DNA of 64,000 nucleotides from Pseudomonas sp. MAG733B. GTDB lineage: Bacteria > Pseudomonadota > Gammaproteobacteria > Pseudomonadales > Pseudomonadaceae. Every line of letters begins with the position of its first letter. Position 1 is the stretch's first letter. The notes under the pieces were generated by a model. The model ran no database searches. It had not been told where the DNA came from and saw nothing but the letters and a program-made list of their open reading frames with translations. Shown here piece after piece: positions 19,670 to 27,551 of the stretch. The position numbers and the translations under genes are program-made. The stretch spans positions 1,674,001-1,738,000 of the forward strand of contig NZ_CP145732.1 of the NCBI RefSeq assembly GCF_036884845.1, written 5' to 3'.

Positions 19670-21046
19670 ATGTCCTTTACCCGTCGCCAAATTCTCGGTG
19701 GCCTGGCCGGTCTTGTTGTCGTGGGTGTCGGTGCGGGTGGCGCGTCGCGATACTGGCTGGGCAAGCGCGCCGACGCCGAAGCGGGCCACGACTATGAGCT
19801 GATCGCGGCGCCGCTGGACGTCGAGCTGGTGGTGGGGCACAAGACCCCGGCCTGGGCGTTCGGCCCATCGGCGCCGGGCACCGAGTTGCGGGTGCGCCAG
19901 GGCGAATGGCTGCGGGTGCGTTTCATCAACCACCTGCCGGTCGCCACGACCATTCACTGGCACGGCATTCGTTTGCCGCTGGAAATGGATGGCGTGCCTT
20001 ACGTGTCGCAACTTCCGGTGCTGCCGGGGGAATATTTCGACTACAAATTCCGTGTGCCGGACGCCGGCAGCTACTGGTATCACCCACATGTGAACAGCAG
20101 CGAGGAACTAGGTCGTGGCCTCGTCGGACCGTTGATTGTCGAAGAACGCGAACCAACCGGTTTCAAATACGAAAAGACCCTGAGCCTGAAAAACTGGCAC
20201 ATCGATGAACAGGGTAGCTTCGTCGAGTTCAGCATTCCCCGTGAAGCGGCCCGTGGTGGCACGGCGGGGCGCCTGTCGACCATCAACGGAGTGCCGCTGC
20301 CGGTCATCGACCTGCCTGCCGGGCAGATCACTCGGGTACGGCTGCTGAACCTCGACAACACCCTGACCTATCGTCTGAACATTCCCGGTGTCGAGGCGCA
20401 GATCTATGCGCTGGACGGCAACCCGGTAGAACCGCGCCCGATGGGCAAGGAATACTGGCTCGGCCCCGGCATGCGCATTTGCCTGGCGATCAAGGCCCCG
20501 GCGGCCGGTGAAGAGTTGTCCTTGCGCAACGGTCCGGTACGCCTGGGGACGTTCCGTTCGGTGGCCAATACCGATGCGCCAAACGAATGGCCACCCGCGC
20601 TGCCCGCCAACCCGGTGGCCGAACCGGACCTGGCCAACGCCGAGAAACTCAACTTCAATTTCGAATGGGTCGGCTCGGTGTCGGTCAATGTCGAAAACGG
20701 CAAGCCGCCCAGCCTGTGGCAGATCAACGGCAAGGCCTGGGACATCACCGACAAGACCTGCGCCGATCGGCCGATTGCCAAGCTCGAAAAGGGCAAGAGC
20801 TACATTTTCGAATTGAAGAACATGACTCAGTATCAACACCCGATTCACCTGCACGGCATGAGCTTCAAGGTCATTGCCTCGAATCGGCACAAAGTCATTC
20901 CGTATTTCACCGACACCTATCTGCTGGGCAAGAACGAGCGCGCGCAAGTGGCGCTGGTGGCAGATAATCCCGGCGTGTGGATGTTCCACTGCCACGTGAT
21001 CGATCACATGGAAACCGGCCTGATGGCCGCTATCGAGGTGGCGTGA
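19670..21046 (+). CDS. Multicopper oxidase, Tat-exported
   Basis: A 458-residue periplasmic copper oxidase. The start at 19670 was chosen because it begins with a twin-arginine signal (MSFTRRQILGGLAG). All four copper-binding segments are present: HWHG (His96, His98), YWYHPH (His138, His140), HPIHLHG near 396 and HCHVIDHMETGLM near 440-452 with the type 1 copper cysteine. It is a two- or three-domain laccase/CumA-like protein without a methionine-rich insert, so copper resistance is not obvious; manganese or phenol oxidation are other options. Its stop overlaps the start of tadA (TGATG). Confidence 0.9.
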   Translation: MSFTRRQILGGLAGLVVVGVGAGGASRYWLGKRADAEAGHDYELIAAPLDVELVVGHKTPAWAFGPSAPGTELRVRQGEWLRVRFINHLPVATTIHWHGIRLPLEMDGVPYVSQLPVLPGEYFDYKFRVPDAGSYWYHPHVNSSEELGRGLVGPLIVEEREPTGFKYEKTLSLKNWHIDEQGSFVEFSIPREAARGGTAGRLSTINGVPLPVIDLPAGQITRVRLLNLDNTLTYRLNIPGVEAQIYALDGNPVEPRPMGKEYWLGPGMRICLAIKAPAAGEELSLRNGPVRLGTFRSVANTDAPNEWPPALPANPVAEPDLANAEKLNFNFEWVGSVSVNVENGKPPSLWQINGKAWDITDKTCADRPIAKLEKGKSYIFELKNMTQYQHPIHLHGMSFKVIASNRHKVIPYFTDTYLLGKNERAQVALVADNPGVWMFHCHVIDHMETGLMAAIEVA

Positions 21047-21543
21047 TGCGTCAGATTCGTCCCGCCGCGATCATCGACCGCAGCCGTGACCAAGACTTCA
21101 TGCGTGAAGCGCTGGCACTGGCGGCCCAAGGTGCCGCCCTCGGCGAAGTGCCGGTGGGCGCGGTGCTGGTGCAGGACGGTGAAATCATCGGTCGTGGCTT
21201 CAATTGCCCGATCAGCGGCAACGACCCGAGCGCCCATGCCGAGATGGTCGCCATCCGCGCCGCCGCCCAGGCCGTCAGCAACTATCGTCTGACGGGCAGT
21301 ACGCTGTACGTCACGCTGGAGCCGTGCAGCATGTGCGCCGGGCTGATCGTGCATTCGCGGATCGCGCGCGTGGTGTATGGCGCGCTGGAGCCGAAAGCGG
21401 GGATTGTGCAGAGCCAGGGACAGTTTTTTACCCAGGGCTTTTTGAATCACCGGGTGTTGTATGAGGGTGGGGTGTTGGCGGAGGAGTGTGGGGCTGTTCT
21501 GAGCGAGTTCTTCAAGGCCCGGCGCGCCAAAGCATCAGACTAA
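21046..21543 (+). CDS. tadA: tRNA adenosine(34) deaminase
   Basis: Deaminates the wobble adenosine of tRNA-Arg(ACG) to inosine, an essential reaction. The 165-residue protein shows the zinc and proton-shuttle motif HAE (His64, Glu66 in SAHAEMVAI) and PCSMC (Cys94, Cys97). The ATG shares bases with the TGA stop of the multicopper-oxidase gene, so translation is coupled to it. A REP pair follows the gene. Confidence 0.95.
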   Translation: MRQIRPAAIIDRSRDQDFMREALALAAQGAALGEVPVGAVLVQDGEIIGRGFNCPISGNDPSAHAEMVAIRAAAQAVSNYRLTGSTLYVTLEPCSMCAGLIVHSRIARVVYGALEPKAGIVQSQGQFFTQGFLNHRVLYEGGVLAEECGAVLSEFFKARRAKASD

Positions 21544-21560
21544 AAAAACAACACCAAACC

Positions 21561-21653
21561 CTGTGGAAGCTGGCTTGCCAGCGATGGCATCGGCACATCA
21601 AACATTGATGCCGACTGAACCACCGCTATCGCTGGCAAGCCAGCTCCCACAGG
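21561..21653. repeat. REP doublet (variant ctgtggaagctggcttgcca)
   Basis: Inverted pair of ctgtggaagctggcttgcca units between the convergent genes tadA and cmoB, where it may terminate both. Confidence 0.88.
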
Positions 21654-21679
21654 TTTTTGCTGTGTTCGGAAAAGATGGG

Positions 21680-22636
21680 TTACTTCTTCGCCACAATCAC
21701 CGCCCGCATCGGCGCCGGCAGCCCTTCAATCGTCTTGCTGTGATCTTCGGGATCAAGGAAGTCGCTCAGCGACTGATACTTCATCCACTCCGTCCCGCGC
21801 TGCTCTTCAACGGTGGTGGTGCTCACATCCACACACTTCACGTCCGTGAAACCGGCACGCCGCAACCACAATTCCAGTGCCGGCACGGACGGCAGGAACC
21901 ACACGTTACGCATCTGCGCGTAGCGGTCTTCCGGCACCAGCACCTGATGCTTGTCGCCTTCGACCACCAACGTTTCCAGCACCAGTTCACCGCCCTTGAC
22001 CAGGCAATCCTTCAGCGCCAGCAAATGCTCGATCGGCGAGCGACGGTGGTAGAACACGCCCATGGAGAACACCGTGTCGAAACCTTCGAGTTCCGGCGGC
22101 AGGTCTTCGAAGGGGAAGGGCAAGTGCCAGGCATTCGGCTCGGACAGGTAACGCTGCACCGCCTGGAACTGGCAGAAGAACAGCCAGTTCGGGTCGACAC
22201 CGATCACGCTGTCGGCACCGGCGCCGAGCATGCGCCACATGTAGTAGCCGTTGCCGCAGCCGACATCGAGGATGCGTTTGCCTTTGAGGTCCAGATGCGG
22301 TGAGACCCGCGACCATTTCCAGTCCGAGCGCCATTCGGTGTCGACGTGCACACCAAACAGATCGAACGGCCCTTTGCGCCATGGCGACAGGCCCATCAAC
22401 GCGGTGCGCATTTGTGCGCGGGTTTCGTCGCTGCAATCGGTATCGAGCTTCAAGCCGTTGAGCAAATCGACTTCGCTCGGCTGGATCTTCGGCAAGGCAT
22501 CCAGCGCGCTTTGCCAGCGCTCAAGGTCGCCGTGACCCTTTTCCATTTTCTTGTCGAGTTGACGCTGCAGGGTGTTGGCCCAATTGGCCAGCGGCGTGCC
22601 GGCCAGACGGCGGGCGAGGGGAGACAGATCAATCAT
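21680..22636 (-). CDS. cmoB: tRNA U34 carboxymethyltransferase
   Basis: Transfers the carboxymethyl group of carboxy-S-adenosylmethionine to 5-hydroxyuridine at tRNA position 34, making cmo5U. The 318-residue length and the opening [19 protein letters not shown] are those of CmoB; the cofactor loop is [16 protein letters not shown] near 125-140. It overlaps cmoA by four bases (ATGA), and the two enzymes act in sequence. Confidence 0.95.
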   Translation of the reverse strand: MIDLSPLARRLAGTPLANWANTLQRQLDKKMEKGHGDLERWQSALDALPKIQPSEVDLLNGLKLDTDCSDETRAQMRTALMGLSPWRKGPFDLFGVHVDTEWRSDWKWSRVSPHLDLKGKRILDVGCGNGYYMWRMLGAGADSVIGVDPNWLFFCQFQAVQRYLSEPNAWHLPFPFEDLPPELEGFDTVFSMGVFYHRRSPIEHLLALKDCLVKGGELVLETLVVEGDKHQVLVPEDRYAQMRNVWFLPSVPALELWLRRAGFTDVKCVDVSTTTVEEQRGTEWMKYQSLSDFLDPEDHSKTIEGLPAPMRAVIVAKK

Positions 22637-23376
22637 GGCAAGGCAATCAACGAGGCAAAGTTAAGACACTGGAACCACGGCACGACTTTCGAGAACCCGG
22701 CCGCCAACAGGCGCTCGCGGTGTTCTTCGAGGCTGTCGGGCTTCATGACGTTTTCGATGGCGCTGCGCTTCTGGGCAATTTCCAGTTCGCTGTAGCCGTT
22801 GGCGCGTTTGAAGGCGATGTGCAGGTCGGTGAGCAGCGCGTGCTCCTGCTCGTCTTCAAAACGCAGTTTTTCCGAGAGGATCAGCGCACCACCCGGCAAC
22901 AGCGACTGACGGATGCGCGACAGCAATGCGGTGCGCTGGTCCGGGGCGATGAATTGCAGGGTGAAGTTCAGCGCGACCACCGAGGCAGGTTTGAATTCGA
23001 GGGCGAGGATGTCGCCCTCGATCACTTCGACCGGCAGCAGCTCCTGGAACATCGAATCCTGACCGTTGAGGTACTCGCGGCAGCGTTCGACCATCGCCGC
23101 CGAGTTATCCACAGCGATAACGCGGCAACCGTCGGTGCGCACGTGGCGGCGCAGGGCTTGGGTCACGGCGCCCAGCGACGAGCCCAGGTCGTACAGCACG
23201 CTGTTGGGCTGGGCGAACTGCGCGGCGAGCACGCCGAGGTTTTCCACGATGGTCGGGTAACCCGGTACCGAGCGCTTGATCATGTCCGGGAACACCCGCA
23301 CCACGTCCTCGTTAAAGGCGAAGTCAGGCACCTGGGCCAAAGGCTGGGCGAAAAGGCGATCGGATTCTTTGCTCAC
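22633..23376 (-). CDS. cmoA: Carboxy-S-adenosyl-L-methionine synthase
   Basis: Makes carboxy-SAM from SAM and prephenate, the substrate of CmoB. A GTG start at 23376 (first residues [15 protein letters not shown], read as Met) gives 247 residues, the family length; the ATG at 23412 would add a non-conserved leader. The class I methyltransferase loop [16 protein letters not shown] is near residue 61. It is the first gene of the cmoA-cmoB operon. Confidence 0.94.
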   Translation of the reverse strand: MSKESDRLFAQPLAQVPDFAFNEDVVRVFPDMIKRSVPGYPTIVENLGVLAAQFAQPNSVLYDLGSSLGAVTQALRRHVRTDGCRVIAVDNSAAMVERCREYLNGQDSMFQELLPVEVIEGDILALEFKPASVVALNFTLQFIAPDQRTALLSRIRQSLLPGGALILSEKLRFEDEQEHALLTDLHIAFKRANGYSELEIAQKRSAIENVMKPDSLEEHRERLLAAGFSKVVPWFQCLNFASLIALP

Positions 23377-23492
23377 GGCGGTTCCAGCGGTGTAGGTGGA
23401 AAAGGCCGGCATTTTAGCCAAGTTGGCGCGGGGATGCGCGGGTTGTCTGATAAAGCGGGGGGCTCACCATGATTTATGGAGGGTAACCCCAT

Positions 23493-23613
23493 TGTGGCGA
23501 GGGAGCTTGCTCCCGCTCGGCTGCGCAGCAGTCGTCAATCGGCTTGCGCGTTTTGTCAGTAGGAATGAGGGGCTGCTTCGCAACCCAGCGGGAGCAAGCT
23601 CCCTCGCCACAGG
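23493..23613. repeat. REP doublet (family tgtggcgagggagcttgctccc)
   Basis: Inverted pair with the ctgcgcagcag / ctgcttcgcaac inner palindromes, between cmoA and the lysoplasmalogenase gene. Confidence 0.9.
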
Positions 23614-23615
23614 GT

Positions 23616-24251
23616 TCAGCGTTTGTTTTGGGTGAACGCCGAGGCTGTGATACCCCACTGCCCCAACCAATAACTGAGGATGATCACATAAGGCGCCGCA
23701 TCAAACGGCATCACAAAGCGGCTGATGCCAATCACGCTATCCGAGAACACAAACGCCACCGCACCACCCGCCGCCAACAGCGCCGAACGCTTGGGTACAT
23801 CAGTGCCGAGCCGGGCCAGTGCGCGCCAGAGCATGGCGCTGATGGCCAGGCCGTAGACGATCACCGGAACCAGCAATGGCCCCAGACCATGGGAAATCAG
23901 AATTCCCAACAGCACTGCACCGACGCCGAGGGCAATAATCAGCGGCAGCAGGGCCAGACGCCGGCAGTCGCTTAGATAAGCTTTCAGATAGGCCAGATGA
24001 GCGACCAGAAACGCGCCCAGGCCAAACACAAACAAATCCCCCGGCCACGCCAGCAACACATCGCCGAGCAGGGATAAGATCAAACCGAGGCTGATCCAGC
24101 GCCGGTATTCGCTGGGCGGTGCGTCATGCAGCCAGCCGAGCAGGGCCAGTACGGGCAGCGGTTTGACCAGCAGGCAGAGCAGCGAGGCATGCACGCTCAG
24201 GCCATAGAGAAACGTCACCGCGCCCATCAGCGCCAGAATCAGCCAGCCCAC
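23616..24251 (-). CDS. YhhN-family membrane protein (lysoplasmalogenase)
   Basis: A 211-residue inner-membrane protein with about eight hydrophobic helices. The family signature is visible in SLGLILSLLGDVLLAWPGDLF, in GLGAFLVAHLAYL and near the end in FVFSDSVIGISRFV. Eukaryotic members (TMEM86) hydrolyse the vinyl-ether bond of lysoplasmalogens; the bacterial substrate is not settled, since most pseudomonads do not make plasmalogens. It starts with GTG, two bases after the stop of the inhibitor gene upstream, so they form an operon. Confidence 0.85.
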   Translation of the reverse strand: MGWLILALMGAVTFLYGLSVHASLLCLLVKPLPVLALLGWLHDAPPSEYRRWISLGLILSLLGDVLLAWPGDLFVFGLGAFLVAHLAYLKAYLSDCRRLALLPLIIALGVGAVLLGILISHGLGPLLVPVIVYGLAISAMLWRALARLGTDVPKRSALLAAGGAVAFVFSDSVIGISRFVMPFDAAPYVIILSYWLGQWGITASAFTQNKR

Positions 24252-24253
24252 GG

Positions 24254-24646
24254 TCAGTTCACCGAGATTGCGCAGTCGAACGAATCAACCGGCAGCACTT
24301 CCGGCGCCCATGGCTGTTGCGAGGTCAGGCGCAAGCGCCCGGTGCCGGGGGCGAAGGCCTGGAAGCGCCAGGTCGAGACACCGGCTGCGCCGACGATACC
24401 GGCATCTTCCGGGTTTCGATAAACCTCTGGCCCCAACGCGTGCAACACGCCACCGGCCGAATCCTGGATTGACCAGCGGTAACCCGTGGTCGGGTTGCTC
24501 GGCAGGGTCAGAATCAGGTTTTGTCCGCTGGTGAGTTTCACCGGGCATTCGCTTTGTTTTTCCACGGTCACGTTGTGTTTCGGTTGCGTGGCGCATCCGG
24601 CCAGCAAGGCGAGGGTGAGGGGGACAAACAGGCGAGTGGGGGACAT
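24254..24646 (-). CDS. Chagasin-like (I42) cysteine protease inhibitor, lipoprotein
   Basis: A 130-residue secreted protein. The lipobox LLAGC near residue 18 predicts lipid anchoring. The I42 inhibitor signature NPTTGYRW is present near residue 50, the loop that enters the active site of papain-family proteases, and the later segment VSTWRFQAFAPGTG corresponds to the second loop. Start at 24646 gives a compact signal peptide; a GTG eight codons upstream (24670) is possible. It would protect the cell envelope from cysteine proteases. It is co-transcribed with the lysoplasmalogenase gene. Confidence 0.85.
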   Translation of the reverse strand: MSPTRLFVPLTLALLAGCATQPKHNVTVEKQSECPVKLTSGQNLILTLPSNPTTGYRWSIQDSAGGVLHALGPEVYRNPEDAGIVGAAGVSTWRFQAFAPGTGRLRLTSQQPWAPEVLPVDSFDCAISVN

Positions 24647-24743
24647 AAGGTCAGTGGCTCCGGCGTTCACGACGAACGGCGAGCATAACCGAGATGAGAC
24701 AAATTGTGACAGGGCTGGGATTTGGTGCTGTCAGTGCTGACGC

Positions 24744-24827
24744 CTTCGCGAGCAAGCCCGCTCCCACATTGGATCGCGTAGTTAGCTAGTAACTCGGCCT
24801 AATGTGGGAGCGGGCTTGCTCGCGAAG
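24744..24827. repeat. REP doublet (family cttcgcgagcaagcccgctccc)
   Basis: Inverted pair of cttcgcgagcaagcccgctc units flanking an A/T-rich centre, between the inhibitor gene and the lon-like gene. Confidence 0.9.
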
Positions 24828-24853
24828 ACTTTGGTGCAGGCGCTACAGAACTA

Positions 24854-27271
24854 TCAGAACAACACCTTCGCCACATCCGCAAACCGCTTGGCAAAGTGCG
24901 CGGTAATCCCTTCCTTCAGATACTCCGGCAGTTCCTCGAAATTCCCCCGGTTGGCTTCCGGCAAGATCAGCTCGAAAATCTTCTGCCGCCGCGCCGCAAT
25001 CACCTTTTCACGCACCCCGCCAATCGGCAGTACATGCCCGGTCAACGTCAGTTCGCCGGTCATGGCCACACCTTTTTTCGGCGCCTGATTGCGCGCTAGC
25101 GAGAGCAGGGCACTGGCCATGGTTACGCCAGCGCTTGGGCCGTCCTTCGGTGTCGCACCTTCCGGGACGTGAAGGTGCACGAAGGCTTCATCGAAGAATT
25201 TCGGATCTCCACCAAACGACTTCAGGTTGGAACTGACGTAGCTGTAGGCGATTTCCGCGGATTCTTTCATCACATCACCCAGTTGCCCGGTGAGTTTGAA
25301 ACCACGGTTCAGGGTATGGATGCGCGTCGCTTCAATCGGCAATGTCGCGCCGCCCATGCTCGTCCAGGCCAGCCCGGTGATCACGCCGGTGCCCGACAGC
25401 ACTTGCTCGTTGCGGAACACCGGTTTACCCAGCGAGGTTTCCAGGTCTTTCGGGCCGAGCTTGATCACTGCTTTCGGTTCGTCGAGCAGTTTCATCACCG
25501 CTTTGCGTACCAGTTTTCCGAGGTTTTTCTCCAACTGACGCACGCCGGCTTCACGGGCGTAGCCGTCGATCAGCGCCTTGAGCGCGTTGTCGCTGATGCT
25601 CAGGCTGCCTTTCGATACACCTGCTTTTTCAAGTTGCTTGGGCCACAGGTGACGCTTGGCGATGGCGACTTTTTCTTCGGTGATGTAGCCCGACAGGCGA
25701 ATCACTTCCATCCGGTCCAGCAGCGGGCCGGGAATCGAATCCAGGGTGTTGGCGGTGCAGATGAACAGCACTTTCGACAGGTCCATCCGCAAGTCGAGAT
25801 AGTGGTCGAGGAATTCGACGTTCTGCTCCGGATCGAGGGTTTCCAGCAGCGCCGAGGCCGGGTCGCCCTGGTAGCTTTGGCCCATCTTGTCGATTTCGTC
25901 GAGCATGATCACCGGGTTCATCACTTCGACGTCTTTCAACGCCTGCACCAGTTTGCCCGGCTGCGCGCCGATGTAGGTGCGGCGATGGCCCTTGATCTCG
26001 GCTTCGTCGCGCATGCCACCGAGGCTGAAGCGGTAGAACGGCCGGCCAAGGGATTCGGCGATGGATTTGCCGACGCTGGTCTTGCCCACACCCGGCGGGC
26101 CGACCAGCAGCACGATAGAGCCGCTGATCTCGCCTTTATAGGCGCCGACGGCGAGGAATTCGAGGATTCGGTCCTTGATGTCGTCGAGGCCAGCGTGGTG
26201 TTTATCCAGCACCTTGCGCGCGTGCTTGAGGTCGAGTTTGTCGTCGCCGTACACGCCCCACGGCACCGAGGTCGCCCAGTCGATGTAATTGCGGGTGACC
26301 GCATACTCCGGCGAACCGGTTTCGAGGATCGACAGCTTGTTCATTTCTTCTTCGAGGCGTTTCTGCACCTGCGCCGGCAGGACTTTGCCCACCAGCCGCT
26401 GTTCGAACTGTTCGAGGTCGGCGCTGCGGTCGTCCTTGGTCAGCCCCAGTTCTTGCTGGATGACCTTGAGCTGTTCCTTGAGGAAGAACTCGCGCTGGTG
26501 CTCACCGATCTTGCGGTTTACTTCCGCGGAAATCTCTTTTTGCAGGCGCGCGACTTCGACTTCCTTGCGCAGCATCGGCAGGACTTTTTCCATGCGCTTG
26601 AGCATCGGCACGCAGTCGAGCACTTCCTGCAATTCATTGCCGGTGGCCGAGGTGAGGGCGGCGGCGAAGTCGGTCAGCGGCGACGGATCGTTGGGGCTGA
26701 AGCGGTTGAGGTAATTCTTCAGCTCTTCGCTGTACAGCGGGTTGAGCGGCAGCAGTTCCTTGATCGCATTGATCAGCGCCATGCCGTAGGCCTTGACCTC
26801 ATCGGTCGGCTCGGTGGGCTGGTGCGGGTATTCGACTTCCACCAGATACGGCGGGCGATGGTGCTTGAGCCAGGTACGGATGCGAACGCGGGTCAGGCCC
26901 TGGGCGACGAATTGCAGTTTGCCGTTTTCGCGGCTGGCGTGGTGCACCTTGACCAGCGTGCCGTACAGCGGCAACGCGGAAGTGTCGAAGTGGCGCGGAT
27001 CTTCCTGGGGCGTGTCCATGTAGAACAGGGCCAGGGAGTGGTGATCGGATTTGGCGACCAGGTCGAGGGTCTCGGCCCAAGGCTCTTCATTGACGATGAC
27101 CGGCAGCACCTGGGCCGGGAAGAACGGTCGGTTGTGGATCGGGATGATGTAGACCTTGTCCGGCAGGTTCTGGCCGGGCAGGGCCAGGCCTTTGCCGGGG
27201 TTATGGTGCGGGGCGTTTTCCGGATCGGCGTATTCGCTCGGGTCTTCAGGGAATTCTTGCTGGTCGCTCAT
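24854..27271 (-). CDS. Lon-family ATP-dependent protease (second Lon, AsrA-like)
   Basis: An 805-residue cytoplasmic protease. Visible are the N-terminal substrate domain (PIHNRPFFPAQVLPVIV), the AAA+ domain with Walker A GPPGVGKT near 390 and Walker B IMLDEIDKM, and the C-terminal protease domain with the catalytic serine in PKDGPSAG (about Ser713) and lysine in GGVREKVIAA. The usual lon gene in Pseudomonas follows clpX and hupB; that context is absent, so this is the paralogue, called AsrA in P. aeruginosa and linked there to the heat-shock response to aminoglycosides. The acidic N-terminal extension (about 1-35) is unlike classical Lon. Confidence 0.9.
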   Translation of the reverse strand: MSDQQEFPEDPSEYADPENAPHHNPGKGLALPGQNLPDKVYIIPIHNRPFFPAQVLPVIVNEEPWAETLDLVAKSDHHSLALFYMDTPQEDPRHFDTSALPLYGTLVKVHHASRENGKLQFVAQGLTRVRIRTWLKHHRPPYLVEVEYPHQPTEPTDEVKAYGMALINAIKELLPLNPLYSEELKNYLNRFSPNDPSPLTDFAAALTSATGNELQEVLDCVPMLKRMEKVLPMLRKEVEVARLQKEISAEVNRKIGEHQREFFLKEQLKVIQQELGLTKDDRSADLEQFEQRLVGKVLPAQVQKRLEEEMNKLSILETGSPEYAVTRNYIDWATSVPWGVYGDDKLDLKHARKVLDKHHAGLDDIKDRILEFLAVGAYKGEISGSIVLLVGPPGVGKTSVGKSIAESLGRPFYRFSLGGMRDEAEIKGHRRTYIGAQPGKLVQALKDVEVMNPVIMLDEIDKMGQSYQGDPASALLETLDPEQNVEFLDHYLDLRMDLSKVLFICTANTLDSIPGPLLDRMEVIRLSGYITEEKVAIAKRHLWPKQLEKAGVSKGSLSISDNALKALIDGYAREAGVRQLEKNLGKLVRKAVMKLLDEPKAVIKLGPKDLETSLGKPVFRNEQVLSGTGVITGLAWTSMGGATLPIEATRIHTLNRGFKLTGQLGDVMKESAEIAYSYVSSNLKSFGGDPKFFDEAFVHLHVPEGATPKDGPSAGVTMASALLSLARNQAPKKGVAMTGELTLTGHVLPIGGVREKVIAARRQKIFELILPEANRGNFEELPEYLKEGITAHFAKRFADVAKVLF

Positions 27272-27408
27272 GGGGGCACCTGCGCAATGGGTATGGGTCT
27301 TAGATGGGGCAGGTTGGTGGTGGTTTCAATGATGCTTTGGGGTTAATGGGGAATTCGAAGGTGTGTTCAGCAGGGATTCAGGTTAGCTGGATTGTGGCGC
27401 GATGCATT

Positions 27409-27483
27409 TGTAGGAGCTGCCGAAGGCTGCGATCTTTTGATCCTGGAACATCAAAAGATCGCAGCCTTCGGCAGCTCCTACGG
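27409..27483. repeat. REP doublet (family tgtaggagctgccgaaggctgcgatc)
   Basis: Near-perfect inverted pair of the tgtaggagctgccgaaggct unit separated by a short centre. It lies between the terminator of gcd and the start of the lon-like gene. Confidence 0.9.
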
Positions 27484-27500
27484 GGACGGTGGCGGCAATA

Positions 27501-27538
27501 AAAAAGGCGACGCCTGTGAGGGCGTCGCCTTTGTTTTA
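27501..27538 (-). terminator. Intrinsic terminator of gcd
   Basis: Stem aaggcgacgcc (27504-27514) with ggcgtcgcctt (27521-27531) and a six-base loop. On the minus strand it is followed by TTTTTTAT, so it ends the gcd transcript; the plus strand also carries a T-rich tail. Confidence 0.88.
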
Positions 27539-27551
27539 CTGCCGTTACAAC

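Noticed and set aside
25169..27346. Long open frame opposite the lon-like gene (725 codons)
   Set aside because: Same reason; the real gene on the minus strand has all Lon motifs.
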